DNA of 64,000 nt from Flavobacterium sp. Root420 (GCF_001427905.1 NZ_LMEF01000023.1:164687-228686), one strand, 5' to 3'. Positions 1 through 8,523 are shown, counted from the first letter of the stretch. The notes: generated from the letters alone by a model not told the origin. A program made the numbers and translations.

Positions 1-658
1 TCTGTGTAAAATCATGCGTTGTTTTGTTAATGATTTCAAGGATTTTCTCCACTACTTTTGGGTTCTTTTTCAAAAACTCATCACGAACCGTTATCACAAA
101 AGAGGGCCAGGGAGTAGGGCAGTCGCCTACACGTCTAAAAATGCCTTTATCAACAAGTGGTTTTGTCATAAAACGTTCCCACATAAAATAATCAGCAGTT
201 CCGTTTGTCAAAGCTTCAACAGCGCCATCAATGGTATTTATAATTGCAAATTGCAAATTTTCTGTTTCCCAGCCTTGTTCATGTGCATTTACATATGCCA
301 TTAACTGCGAACCTGAACCTAATCTGGAAATGGCTACTTTTTTGTTTTCAAGGTCTTTAACCGTATTAAAATTTGATTTTGCTGCAACGTGAATTCCCCA
401 AATCAAAGGAGATTGCACATAAATCTGAACAATTTTACTTGGGTTTCCCGCTACAATATCTTTTACAATTCCTTCTGTCAAAATAACGGCAATATCGGCT
501 TCACCATCTCGCAACATTTGGCACATTTTGCCTGTACCTTCAGGAATATTCTTCCATTGTAAATCAATATTTTCTGCTTCAAATTCGCCATTTTCAATGC
601 ATAGGTGCCATGGCAAATTAAAGTGCTCAGGAACACCTACAATTTTTACAGTTTTCAT
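1..658 (-). CDS. Solute-binding-protein-like protein (NMT1/SsuA type), 3' end outside window
   Basis: The ATG at 658 opens 219 residues beginning MKTVKIVGVPEHFNLPW, and the frame stays open to the window edge, so the C-terminus is missing. The pattern is that of the NMT1/SsuA/TauA type-2 periplasmic binding fold: an N-terminal lobe to about residue 90, the hinge segment DLENKKVAISRLGSGSQ, then NTIDGAVEALTNGTADYF, where a ligand-dependent score is typical. No signal peptide or lipobox precedes the fold, which is unusual for an ABC receptor, and no permease or ATPase gene is visible on this side. It could be a soluble cytoplasmic relative. The ligand cannot be told from the sequence. Confidence 0.75.
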   Translation of the reverse strand, partial: MKTVKIVGVPEHFNLPWHLCIENGEFEAENIDLQWKNIPEGTGKMCQMLRDGEADIAVILTEGIVKDIVAGNPSKIVQIYVQSPLIWGIHVAAKSNFNTVKDLENKKVAISRLGSGSQLMAYVNAHEQGWETENLQFAIINTIDGAVEALTNGTADYFMWERFMTKPLVDKGIFRRVGDCPTPWPSFVITVRDEFLKKNPKVVEKILEIINKTTHDFTQ

Positions 659-713
659 TAGTTTAAGTTTAAGTTGGGTTGTTTGGTATGCGTATTTTAA
701 GTTTGTTTGTTGT

Positions 714-1187
714 CTAATTTTTTAATAAATCTGCTCTGTGTTTTTCAGAAAGACAAGGCTCTGCAAAATCTATTACCTCAAGTTCTACATATTCATTTAA
801 AATACTTTTTACAACAAAATAATCAACTTCACGAGTTATTTCGACAGCAAAAAGAGTTTCGTTCATACCTTCAGATTCGCAATTAATTTCTTTGAGTTTC
901 TCTCTAATAATTTCCTTGTCAAAATCTTTTTCTAAAATTACAACCTGAACAATTGAGTTTCCTGAAATTTCAATAGTTTCTCTATAAACCAGTTTTTGTT
1001 CCTCTTCATCAAATTCTGCAAAGAAAATGTCATCTGTTGCAATTAAAGGTCCAAAAAAAGGAATATTATCTAATTTAAAATATCCTTTTTCTAAATCGAT
1101 AATTTCAGCCCACATGGTTTCTACAACCGTATCTTCTAGTAAATCACTATAATATCTAAATAGGATTTTTTTGTGCGTTTCTGCCAT
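714..1187 (-). CDS. DUF4265 family protein
   Basis: The protein has 157 residues with no signal peptide or membrane segment. It starts at the ATG at 1187 (MAETHKKILFRYY). The N-terminal WAEIIDLEKGYFKLDNIPF block and the following acidic stretch resemble the DUF4265 family, small soluble proteins of unknown role. The composition is rich in Glu and Asp. It lies 76 bases downstream of the VOC gene on the same strand and 55 bases before the solute-binding gene, so it may belong to a loose transcription unit. Function is unknown. Confidence 0.65.
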   Translation of the reverse strand: MAETHKKILFRYYSDLLEDTVVETMWAEIIDLEKGYFKLDNIPFFGPLIATDDIFFAEFDEEEQKLVYRETIEISGNSIVQVVILEKDFDKEIIREKLKEINCESEGMNETLFAVEITREVDYFVVKSILNEYVELEVIDFAEPCLSEKHRADLLKN

Positions 1188-1241
1188 TATTTAATATATA
1201 CTTATTTTTCAGCCACTCTACTATTTTTTTAGTGACAGCTT

Positions 1242-1260
1242 AATTATCTAATTTTCTAAT
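1242..1260. repeat. Copy 1 of a 19-bp intergenic repeat core
   Basis: The sequence AATTATCTAATTTTCTAAT is identical to copies at 2102-2120, 43576-43594 and 44008-44026. It sits 4 bases past the stop of the VOC gene in the direction of transcription. All four copies follow a minus-strand stop codon. Confidence 0.8.
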
Positions 1261-1263
1261 TGA

Positions 1264-1656
1264 CTAATTAATTTCGTCAATTATTGCTTTTAATGGTGAT
1301 ATAACAATTCGGTAACCATCAGGATCCTGAAACATTTTGCCATTTTCATTCCAAAACGGATTAATTGCAGTTATTATTGAAATATTGTTACGTATGAGCT
1401 TATTCTCCAATTCATTATAATCTAAAATTGTCTTCGGATAAAGTACAATAACATCTTCTTCATCAAAAGTATGTTTTGCTTTTGAATTTGATTGTGTAAA
1501 TTCAAAATGCCAGTCCAAACCCGATTTCCCAATAAAAACGCCATCGTAATTATTGTGATTCTGAAAACCTCCTAATCGTTCAAAACCGAGAATATCCACA
1601 TAAAAATTTTCAATTCTCTCTAAATCATTCGTATGTCGGGCCACTCTTAAAAACAT
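1264..1656 (-). CDS. VOC (glyoxalase/bleomycin-resistance) family protein
   Basis: The 130-residue protein begins MFLRVARHTNDLERIENFY. The segment NFYVDILGFERLGGFQNHNN is the standard first beta-alpha-beta-beta unit of the vicinal oxygen chelate fold. The end, GKMFQDPDGYRIVIS, is the second-unit metal-site strand, where the Gln-Asp-Pro-Asp-Gly motif is characteristic. Members include lyases, dioxygenases and resistance proteins, and the substrate is not predictable here. Three bases separate it from the upstream DinB-like gene, so the two are almost certainly co-transcribed. Confidence 0.8.
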   Translation of the reverse strand: MFLRVARHTNDLERIENFYVDILGFERLGGFQNHNNYDGVFIGKSGLDWHFEFTQSNSKAKHTFDEEDVIVLYPKTILDYNELENKLIRNNISIITAINPFWNENGKMFQDPDGYRIVISPLKAIIDEIN

Positions 1657-1659
1657 AAT

Positions 1660-2100
1660 CTATGATCTAATTTGATTAATATGATGTTCTAAATGTTCAA
1701 CGTAATCCGTCATCAGAAATCTTAAATCAATAACAGATTCATCGCTTAAGATAATTTTATAATCTAAAGCTTCTTCATCAACAGACTTCATAATTCGTAA
1801 GATTTGTTTATTTAACGAAAACCATAATTGCGTCAGTTCATTAATTTCTTTTGCCTGATACTGATTTAAATTTACTAAATCAATTTGATTATAAGGCCTG
1901 TGACGATATGGTTTTTCGAGATAATTAATTTCTGTAAAACGAATTAAATTGTGAGTGGCAGAATCAACTAAATGTCCCAAAACTTCTTTTTTAGACCATT
2001 TTCCTGGTTTTCTTTCTTCTAAAATAATCGGATCAATTATCGGAAAATAATTGACATTTTCATTTAATAATCTCTCAAATGTAAGAATAGCGTTTTGCAT
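1660..2100 (-). CDS. DinB-like / YfiT-type putative metal-dependent protein
   Basis: The 146-residue protein looks like a DinB-superfamily four-helix bundle. GKWSKKEVLGHLVDSATHN holds the first His ligand (GHLVDSA), and the C-terminal YVEHLEHHINQI supplies the second His pair, matching the three-His nickel/zinc site of DinB/YfiT proteins. Some relatives are thiol S-transferases of low-molecular-weight thiol metabolism, and others have no known role. It sits directly before the VOC gene (3-base gap), a pairing that fits small thiol or detoxification chemistry, but this is inference. Confidence 0.75.
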   Translation of the reverse strand: MQNAILTFERLLNENVNYFPIIDPIILEERKPGKWSKKEVLGHLVDSATHNLIRFTEINYLEKPYRHRPYNQIDLVNLNQYQAKEINELTQLWFSLNKQILRIMKSVDEEALDYKIILSDESVIDLRFLMTDYVEHLEHHINQIRS

Positions 2101-2101
2101 G

Positions 2102-2120
2102 AATTATCTAATTTTCTAAT
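2102..2120. repeat. Copy 2 of the 19-bp intergenic repeat core
   Basis: This is an exact copy of the core seen at 1242-1260. It lies 16 bases past the stop of the nucleoside phosphorylase gene and is followed by the degenerate continuation GGATAAATTTTCTAATTATT. Confidence 0.8.
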
Positions 2121-2135
2121 GGATAAATTTTCTAA

Positions 2136-3005
2136 TTATTTCTCAGCCAGTTTATTCAATGTATAAGCAATTAGCTCATCAACTGCTTTATAAGGATCTT
2201 CACTAAAAGTTCCTGAAGCACGATTGGCAATAATAGCATTTAAAGATAATGCATTATGACCTAAAAGTGCCGAAAGCCCATAAATGGCTGCTGTTTCCAT
2301 TTCTAAATTGGTGATTCGATTATCATCAAAATTAAAATTATCCATTTTATTGTTTAATGCTGAATCCTGAATATCTAAACGTAATACACGCCCTTGTGGA
2401 CCATAAAATCCACCAGCAGTTGCTGTAATCCCTTTGAATATTTTATCAGATTCAATAATTTTTTCTAATGCTTCAGAACACGAAATCGCATAAGGTCTTC
2501 CTTTTCGGATATCCCAATTGGTATGCATTATAAAAGCATCTTCAAGAGCATCTTGTGAAACATCATCAATCAAATAGGAGCGGAGCATATTGTCCAACCC
2601 CAATCCGATTTTAGACATTACAAAACTATCCACAGGAATGTCAGCGTGTAAAGAACCCGAAGTTCCAATTCTGATGATATTCAAAGAAGTCAAATTTTCT
2701 TTGGGCTGACGCGTTTCTAAATCAATGTTTACTAAAGCATCCAGTTCATTCAAAACAATATCAATATTGTCCGGCCCAATTCCGGTTGACATTACCGAAA
2801 TTCGTTTTCCTTTATAAGTTCCAGTTTGGGTTTTAAATTCTCTTTTTTGTGTTGAAAATTCAATGGTATCAAAAAACTGAGTAATTTTTTCTACTCTATT
2901 CTGATCTCCTACAAAAATTATATCGTGTGCAATATGTTCAGGACGAAGGTTTAAGTGGTAAACACTTCCGTCTGGATTTAGTATTAATTCTGATTGTTTT
3001 ATCAT
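2136..3005 (-). CDS. Nucleoside phosphorylase (PNP/UDP family)
   Basis: With the start at the ATG at 3005 (MIKQSELILNPDGSVYHLNL) the protein has 289 residues. It belongs to nucleoside phosphorylase family I, which splits a nucleoside with phosphate into free base and ribose-1-phosphate. Supporting segments are the phosphate-site loop FVGDQNRVEK, VMSTGIGPDNIDI, IRIGTSGSLH, and NLEMETAAIYGLSALLGH, where the MET-E motif binds ribose. An upstream ATG at 3062 is in frame, but the extra 19 codons are made of an intergenic repeat word (aaggttctgaggtacaaagg), so I reject it. Uridine phosphorylase-like specificity is plausible but not proven. Confidence 0.85.
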   Translation of the reverse strand: MIKQSELILNPDGSVYHLNLRPEHIAHDIIFVGDQNRVEKITQFFDTIEFSTQKREFKTQTGTYKGKRISVMSTGIGPDNIDIVLNELDALVNIDLETRQPKENLTSLNIIRIGTSGSLHADIPVDSFVMSKIGLGLDNMLRSYLIDDVSQDALEDAFIMHTNWDIRKGRPYAISCSEALEKIIESDKIFKGITATAGGFYGPQGRVLRLDIQDSALNNKMDNFNFDDNRITNLEMETAAIYGLSALLGHNALSLNAIIANRASGTFSEDPYKAVDELIAYTLNKLAEK

Positions 3006-3103
3006 TTTTTTTGAGGTGCTAAGGTTCTGAGGTACAAAGGGACAAAGTTTTTTTAACTTCATGAACAACTTGAAACTTGAAACATGAAACTAAAAAAACT
3101 TTT

Positions 3104-3436
3104 TTACCCTCCAACTCTTTTTGTTTTAAAGCCTTTTTCTTTTAAAATGGCCATGATTTTGTCACGATAATCTCCTTGGATAATGATCGAATCATCTTTA
3201 AAGGTTCCACCAACGCTTAGTTTGGTTTTAATTTCTTTGGCCAGAATTTTAAAATCTTCATCAGATCCTTCGTAGCCTTCAATTATAGTGGTTGCCTTTC
3301 CTTTTCGCTTTTCAAATTTGCAGATCATAGGCTCTTTTTGAACATAGAGAACGTGTTCTTGCTCCTGAATTTCCTCAGGTTCATTTGATTCAACGTGATC
3401 AGGAAATAAATTTTTTAATTGATCTTGTAAGTCCAT
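3104..3436 (-). CDS. SUI1/eIF1-like translation factor (YciH type)
   Basis: Starting at the ATG at 3436 (MDLQDQLKNLFPDH) the protein has 110 residues, the usual size for bacterial YciH/SUI1 proteins. The C-terminal half carries the family signature SVGGTFKDDSIIIQGDYRD followed by KGFKTKRVGG. eIF1-like proteins bind the small ribosomal subunit and affect start-codon fidelity; the bacterial role is less clear. An 18-codon upstream extension exists only from a TTG and is hydrophobic and unlike the family, so I exclude it. The N-terminal third is acidic and probably disordered. Confidence 0.9.
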   Translation of the reverse strand: MDLQDQLKNLFPDHVESNEPEEIQEQEHVLYVQKEPMICKFEKRKGKATTIIEGYEGSDEDFKILAKEIKTKLSVGGTFKDDSIIIQGDYRDKIMAILKEKGFKTKRVGG

Positions 3437-3547
3437 AATTTTTTTTATTCTAAAAAATAACCTCCAATAAATATAGTTCATAAAAATCAAATTCCAAACT
3501 CCAAGTTGAATTGGAATTTGGAATTTTAATATTGAGATTTAATAAGT

Positions 3548-4498
3548 TTACTTTTTAATTAAACCTAGATCTACTAAACGTTCGTATAAATAATCACCTG
3601 CTGTGATGTCTTCAAATTTCTTAGGATTTTCAGCATCAATACAATTTTCTAGACAATCTAAGCGCATATCGCTTACAGGATGCATGAAAAACGGCACAGA
3701 AAAACGAGATGTTCCCCATAATTCTCTTGGCGGATTTACAACCTGGTGAATCGTTGATTTTAGTTTGTTATTGGTATGTCTTGATAACATATCTCCAACA
3801 TTAATCACTAATTCATCATCTGCTGCGATAGCGTCAATCCATTCTCCGTCATGATTTTGAACCTGAAGCCCTTTTCCCTGAGCACCCATTAAAAGTGTAA
3901 TCAGGTTGATATCACCGTGAGCCGCTGCACGAATAGCATTTTCTGGCTCAGAAGTAATTGGAGGATAATGAATTGGTCTTAAAATTGAGTTTCCTTCTTT
4001 AGCATATTGATCAAAATAAAACTCGTCTAAACCTAAATGTAAAGCCAAAGCTCTCAACACATAAACGCCTGTTTTTTCAAGCATTTGATACGCTTCTTTA
4101 CCTACGATATTAAAACGTGGTAATTCTTTAACTTCAACATTTTCAGGATATTCTGAAGCATATTTTGAATCTTTGTCAACATACTGACCAAAATGCCAAA
4201 ATTCTTTCAAATCGCCCTCTTTGCGTCCTTTAGCATGTTCTTTTCCAAAAGATACATAACCTCTTTGTCCGCCAATACCGGGAATTTCATAATTATGCTT
4301 AGTTTCTACTGGCAAAGCGAAAAATTTTCTAATTTCGCTATAAAGCTCGTTTACTAACTGGTCGTCCAGAAAATGACCTTTTAGGGCTACGAAGCCAATG
4401 TTTTCAAATGCACTGCCGATTTCATTTACAAATTTTTGTTTACGTTTCGGGTCGTCCGAAAGGAAATCACGTAAGTCTACACTAGGAATGTTTTGCAT
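3548..4498 (-). CDS. Isopenicillin N synthase-like 2OG-Fe(II) dioxygenase
   Basis: The 316-residue cytosolic oxygenase has an N-terminal DIOX_N region (about 1-120) and a C-terminal double-stranded beta-helix. The iron triad is visible as H194-x-D196 in AAAHGDINLI and H251 in STIHQVVNP, with the 2-oxoglutarate-binding Arg-x-Ser at 265-267 (SRFS). Members hydroxylate or cyclise small molecules; in Flavobacteria this gene is a common chromosomal one without a set substrate. It is divergent from the E1 gene. A -7 box at 4549-4556 and a strong hairpin at 4521-4544 place its promoter and mRNA 5' end. Confidence 0.88.
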   Translation of the reverse strand: MQNIPSVDLRDFLSDDPKRKQKFVNEIGSAFENIGFVALKGHFLDDQLVNELYSEIRKFFALPVETKHNYEIPGIGGQRGYVSFGKEHAKGRKEGDLKEFWHFGQYVDKDSKYASEYPENVEVKELPRFNIVGKEAYQMLEKTGVYVLRALALHLGLDEFYFDQYAKEGNSILRPIHYPPITSEPENAIRAAAHGDINLITLLMGAQGKGLQVQNHDGEWIDAIAADDELVINVGDMLSRHTNNKLKSTIHQVVNPPRELWGTSRFSVPFFMHPVSDMRLDCLENCIDAENPKKFEDITAGDYLYERLVDLGLIKK

Positions 4499-4520
4499 AC
4501 TTTACATTTTTTATTTAAGA

Positions 4521-4544
4521 TGAAAGGTGTCGAAAAACCTTTCA
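4521..4544 (-). promoter_or_regulatory. Hairpin at the predicted mRNA 5' end of the dioxygenase gene
   Basis: TGAAAGGT (4521-4528) pairs perfectly with ACCTTTCA (4537-4544) around an 8-base loop. With the -7 box at 4549-4556 the transcript would start near 4542, so the stem would form the extreme 5' end of the mRNA and could protect it from decay. This is inference. Confidence 0.45.
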
Positions 4545-4548
4545 ATAA

Positions 4549-4556
4549 CAAAGGTA
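4549..4556 (-). promoter_or_regulatory. -7 box for the dioxygenase gene
   Basis: On the minus strand this reads TACCTTTG, matching the Bacteroidota -7 consensus TAnnTTTG, about 50 bases before the start codon. No clear -33 TTG is seen. Confidence 0.5.
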
Positions 4557-4639
4557 GAGAATATTTTAGAATTGAATTTTAAAAGTTATAATAAAATTAA
4601 AAATATATAACAAAAATGAATAAAATTGTTATATTTTTC

Positions 4640-4647
4640 TATATTTG
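4640..4647 (+). promoter_or_regulatory. -7 box for the E1 fusion gene
   Basis: TATATTTG matches TAnnTTTG exactly and lies 25 bases before the ATG at 4673. A TTG at the right -33 distance is not evident. Confidence 0.6.
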
Positions 4648-4672
4648 AAACACAAAAAAACCAAACAACCCT

Positions 4673-6649
4673 ATGATCTTTTACAGACAAAACCTTACTG
4701 ATGCAAAATTACTGGAATTATACAAAAGAATCCTAAAACCTCGTTTAATCGAAGAAAAGATGTTAATCCTGATTCGTCAGGGAAAAGTATCCAAATGGTT
4801 TTCCGGAATAGGGCAGGAAGCCATTGCAGTAGGGGTTACATCTGTCTTAGATGAATCAGAATATGTATTGCCAATGCACCGGAATTTGGGTGTTTTTACT
4901 ACACGTGATATTCCTTTGCATCGATTATTTTCGCAATGGCAGGGAAAAGCGAATGGTTTTACAAAAGGAAGAGACCGCAGTTTTCACTTTGGAACTCAGG
5001 AATATAAAATTATTGGAATGATTTCGCATTTGGGTCCGCAATTAGGAATTGCTGACGGAATTGCATTAGCCGATAAGCTTCAGAATAATAAAAAAATAAC
5101 AGCCGTTTTTACTGGCGAAGGTGCTACCAGCGAAGGAGATTTCCATGAAGCATTGAATATTGCTGCCGTTTGGAAATTGCCTGTAATGTTCATAATTGAA
5201 AATAATGGTTACGGACTATCAACACCTACAAACGAACAATATTTATGTGCGAATCTGGCTGACAAGGGAATTGGTTACGGCATTGAGAGTCATATTATTG
5301 ACGGAAATAATATTTTGGAAGTTTACAACAAGCTTTCGGAGTTAAAAGAACAAATGCAAAATGATCCGCATCCGGTTTTATTAGAATTTAAAACCTTTAG
5401 AATGCGTGGGCATGAAGAGGCGAGTGGTACAAAATATGTTCCACAAGAATTAATGAACGAATGGGCTGAAAAAGATCCCGTTACAAATTATAGAAAATTT
5501 TTAACGGAAACCGGGGTTTTAACAGCTGAATTTGACGAACAACTTCACAATGAAATCAAACAGGAAATCGATGAAAATTTAGCCATTGCAAATGCTGAAC
5601 CTGAAATTGTTCCAACTTACAGTGGAGAATTAGATGATGTTTATAAACCTTTTATTTATGAAGAAGTTACTCATTCTGAAGAAACTAAAAATATTCGGTT
5701 TATAGATGCAATCAGAAACAGTTTGGAGCAATCGATGCAAAATCATAGAAACCTGATTATTATGGGGCAGGATATTGCAGAATATGGAGGTGCTTTTAAA
5801 ATAACAGATGGGTTTGTAGAATTTTTTGGAAAAGACAGAGTTCGTAATACTCCAATTTGTGAAAGTGCCGTGGTTTCAACTGGAATGGGATTATCTATTA
5901 ATGGATACAAAGCGATTGTCGAAATGCAATTTGCTGATTTTGTTTCAACAGGCTTTAATCCGATTGTAAATTTATTGGCAAAATCACATTACCGTTGGGG
6001 CGAAAAAGCTGATGTTGTGGTTCGTATGCCTTGCGGTGGCGGTACACAAGCAGGCCCTTTTCACTCACAAACAAACGAAGCCTGGTTTACTAAAACGCCT
6101 GGTTTAAAAGTAGTTTATCCGGCCTTTCCATATGATGCAAAAGGTTTATTAAATACTTCGATTAATGATCCGAATCCGGTCTTATTTTTTGAACATAAAC
6201 AATTGTACAGAAGCGTTTATCAGGATGTTCCAACAGATTATTATACTATACCACTTGGAAAAGCAGCTGTTTTAAAAGAAGGAAATACGGTTACGATTAT
6301 TGCTTTTGGGGCTCCTGTTCATTGGGCTTTGGAAACCTTAGCCAAAAATCCTGAAATTGATGCGGATTTAATTGATTTAAGAACACTTCAGCCCTTAGAT
6401 ACTGAAACTATTTTTGCTTCAGTAAGAAAAACAGGAAAAGTAATTATTTATCAGGAAGATACCCTTTTTGGCGGAATTGCCAGCGATATTTCTGCTTTAA
6501 TCATGGAAGAGTGCTTTGAATATCTGGATGCTCCTGTAAAAAGAGTGGCCAGTTTAGATTCGCCAATTCCGTTTACAAAAGCATTAGAAGATCAATTCTT
6601 ACCGAAAAATCGTTTTGAAGAGGTTTTATTTGACTTGTTAAAATATTAA
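4673..6649 (+). CDS. 2-oxoacid dehydrogenase E1, fused alpha and beta subunits
   Basis: The 658-residue thiamine-diphosphate enzyme is the decarboxylating E1 part of a branched-chain (or related) 2-oxoacid dehydrogenase complex. Residues about 1-325 are the alpha chain: MHRNLG near 68, the ThDP-Mg motif starting GEGATSEGDFHEA near 148 and ending ENNGYG near 176, and the phosphorylation-loop-like FRMRGHEEASG. Residues about 340-658 are the beta transketolase-like chain (GQDIAEYGGAF, CESAVVSTGMGLS, DLRTLQPLDTETI). Such fusions are normal in Bacteroidota, so this is not an assembly artefact. E2 and E3 genes are not in the window. Substrate preference (branched-chain versus pyruvate) is not decided by sequence reading. 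Confidence 0.9.
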   Translation: MIFYRQNLTDAKLLELYKRILKPRLIEEKMLILIRQGKVSKWFSGIGQEAIAVGVTSVLDESEYVLPMHRNLGVFTTRDIPLHRLFSQWQGKANGFTKGRDRSFHFGTQEYKIIGMISHLGPQLGIADGIALADKLQNNKKITAVFTGEGATSEGDFHEALNIAAVWKLPVMFIIENNGYGLSTPTNEQYLCANLADKGIGYGIESHIIDGNNILEVYNKLSELKEQMQNDPHPVLLEFKTFRMRGHEEASGTKYVPQELMNEWAEKDPVTNYRKFLTETGVLTAEFDEQLHNEIKQEIDENLAIANAEPEIVPTYSGELDDVYKPFIYEEVTHSEETKNIRFIDAIRNSLEQSMQNHRNLIIMGQDIAEYGGAFKITDGFVEFFGKDRVRNTPICESAVVSTGMGLSINGYKAIVEMQFADFVSTGFNPIVNLLAKSHYRWGEKADVVVRMPCGGGTQAGPFHSQTNEAWFTKTPGLKVVYPAFPYDAKGLLNTSINDPNPVLFFEHKQLYRSVYQDVPTDYYTIPLGKAAVLKEGNTVTIIAFGAPVHWALETLAKNPEIDADLIDLRTLQPLDTETIFASVRKTGKVIIYQEDTLFGGIASDISALIMEECFEYLDAPVKRVASLDSPIPFTKALEDQFLPKNRFEEVLFDLLKY

Positions 6650-6660
6650 TTGAGAAACAG

Positions 6661-6694
6661 TTTGCTTTACGTGATGACATTCTTTCTATCTTTA
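6661..6694 (+). promoter_or_regulatory. Candidate promoter of the DUF885 lipoprotein gene
   Basis: A -33-like TTTG (6661-6664) is followed after 22 bases by TATCTTTA (6687-6694), one base off the -7 consensus. The ATG is 20 bases further. Confidence 0.4.
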
Positions 6695-6713
6695 AAACAT
6701 AAAAACTTAACTT

Positions 6714-8456
6714 ATGAAAAAACTGTTTGTTTCAATTTTTGCCATTTCATTATTTTTTTCCTGTAATAAAAGCACTAAAACCACTACAGATAAAGCTTTA
6801 GACCAAAAATTTGACAAGTACAAAGACGGATTTGTTTCCGATTTATGGAAAATTAATCCGGGTTGGGCTTCGGGTGTTGGTTATCATAAATTAGATAGCG
6901 TTCTCGTCGTTCCGGATGCGAAGGAAACGAAAGCACAACTTGATTTTGCCAATGCCCAATTGGATTCATTAAAACAATATGATATTGAAAATTTGTCTGA
7001 CAATAATAAGACCGATTTTCAAATGATAAAAAATCAGTTAGAGGCGACGATTTTCAGCTTTAAAGAACTAAAATCATCTGAATGGAATCCCGCAGAATAT
7101 AATGTTTGTGGCGCTTTCGCGGAAATTTTAAACGGAAAATACGATGCTGTAGAAGTTCGCTTACGTGCTTTTAATATCAAAATGAATAACATTCCGGCTT
7201 ATTATGAAGCTGCCAAAAAAAATATCAAAAATCCGACAATCGAACATACTGATCTTGCAATTGCACAGAACATTGGAGGCTCTTCTGTTTTTGAAGATGA
7301 TTTAAATGCCGCTTTAGAACAAAGCAAACTGAGTGCTGCTGAGAAAAAAGAAATGCAGGACAAAGCAAAAGTTTCCATAAAAGCCATAAAAGATTATGCG
7401 GACTGGCTGCAAAAATTACCAAATAAAACACCTCGCTCCTTTAGATTAGGAGCTGATTTGTATGCGAAGAAATTTAACTTCGACATTCAATCCAGTTATA
7501 CAGCTGATGAAATTTATAAAATTGCCGTTGATCACAAAAATGATTTGCATGACAAAATGTTTGTAATCGCAGATAAACTCTGGGCAAAATACAAAGGGAA
7601 CGCGCCAAAACCCGCTGATAAACTGGATTTAATCAAACAGGTTATTGATAAAATATCCTTACAGCATACAAGTCCGGAGAAATTCCAATCGGAAATTGAA
7701 AAACAAATTCCAGAGCTGATAGCTTACGTTAAAACCAAAGATTTATTATATATAGATCCCTCAAAACCTTTAGTGGTCCGTAAAGAGCCAGCTTATATGG
7801 CGGGTGTTGCAGGTGCTTCGATTTCTGCTCCGGGCCCTTATGATAAAAATGCAGATACTTATTATAACGTAGGAAGTATGTCTGGCTGGACGGCTGAAAA
7901 TGCCGAAAGTTATTTACGCGAATACAACAACTATATTCTTCAAATTTTAAACATTCACGAAGCGGTTCCGGGACATTACACACAATTGGTTTACAGCAAT
8001 CAATCGCCAAGTATTATAAAATCTATTTTAGGAAACGGTGCCATGGTAGAAGGCTGGGCTGTTTATGCTGAAAAAATGATGTTGGAGAGCGGTTATAAAA
8101 ACTCTGATGAAATGTGGCTGATGTATTATAAATGGAATTTGAGAGCAACTTGTAATACCATATTAGACAATAGTGTTCACACCAAAGGTATGCCTAAAGA
8201 AGATGCCATGATTTTACTTACCAGAGAAGCTTTTCAACAGCAAGCAGAAGCAGAAGGAAAGTGGAAGCGTGTAACGCTATCACAAGTGCAACTATGTTCT
8301 TATTTTACAGGATATACCGAGATTTATAACCTAAGAGAAGAACTTAAGAAAAAAGAAGGTGATAAATTTAATTTGAAACAATTTCATGAGAAATTCCTAA
8401 GTTTTGGAAGTGCTCCGGTAAAATACATCAAAGAATTAATGTTATCTAAAGAGTAA
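6714..8456 (+). CDS. DUF885 family lipoprotein, probable metallopeptidase
   Basis: The 580-residue protein has a lipoprotein signal: MKKLFVSIFAISLFFSC, with the lipid-modified Cys at 17. The DUF885 domain fills the rest. The diagnostic zinc motif HEAVPGH is at residues 415-421, followed about 25 residues later by AMVEGWAVYAE, which carries the likely third ligand Glu. This places it in the M32/gluzincin-like clan of putative carboxy- or aminopeptidases acting outside the inner membrane. It is a monocistronic unit: promoter at 6661-6694 and a hairpin terminator right after the stop. The exact peptide substrate is unknown. Confidence 0.85.
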   Translation: MKKLFVSIFAISLFFSCNKSTKTTTDKALDQKFDKYKDGFVSDLWKINPGWASGVGYHKLDSVLVVPDAKETKAQLDFANAQLDSLKQYDIENLSDNNKTDFQMIKNQLEATIFSFKELKSSEWNPAEYNVCGAFAEILNGKYDAVEVRLRAFNIKMNNIPAYYEAAKKNIKNPTIEHTDLAIAQNIGGSSVFEDDLNAALEQSKLSAAEKKEMQDKAKVSIKAIKDYADWLQKLPNKTPRSFRLGADLYAKKFNFDIQSSYTADEIYKIAVDHKNDLHDKMFVIADKLWAKYKGNAPKPADKLDLIKQVIDKISLQHTSPEKFQSEIEKQIPELIAYVKTKDLLYIDPSKPLVVRKEPAYMAGVAGASISAPGPYDKNADTYYNVGSMSGWTAENAESYLREYNNYILQILNIHEAVPGHYTQLVYSNQSPSIIKSILGNGAMVEGWAVYAEKMMLESGYKNSDEMWLMYYKWNLRATCNTILDNSVHTKGMPKEDAMILLTREAFQQQAEAEGKWKRVTLSQVQLCSYFTGYTEIYNLREELKKKEGDKFNLKQFHEKFLSFGSAPVKYIKELMLSKE

Positions 8457-8478
8457 CATTTTCAAAGATATTTAATTG

Positions 8479-8517
8479 AAAAGGTTTGATGAGATTAGTA
8501 TCTTATCAAACCTTTTT
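8479..8517. terminator. Bidirectional intrinsic terminator
   Basis: AAAAGGTTTGAT pairs with ATCAAACCTTTT around a 14-base loop and has a T-run on the plus side and an A-run on the other. It serves both the DUF885 gene (+) and the oxidoreductase gene (-) that ends at 8524. Confidence 0.8.
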
Positions 8518-8523
8518 CTTTTG

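Noticed and set aside
1..725. Plus-strand frames at 14-304 and 528-725
   Set aside because: The first lies entirely on the complement of the solute-binding gene and the second mostly so, running past its start codon; the minus-strand translation is clearly protein-like.
2136..3068. Longer N-termini for the nucleoside phosphorylase (start 3068 or 3062)
   Set aside because: The extra codons are an intergenic repeat word and do not match the family; the start is at 3005.
4673..6649. An artefactual fusion of E1 alpha and beta genes
   Set aside because: The frame is continuous with a normal linker, and fused E1 proteins are standard in Bacteroidota.
7202..8010. Several minus-strand open frames of 60-93 residues
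   Set aside because: They are antisense to the DUF885 gene, in codon-mirror phase, and show no conserved pattern.
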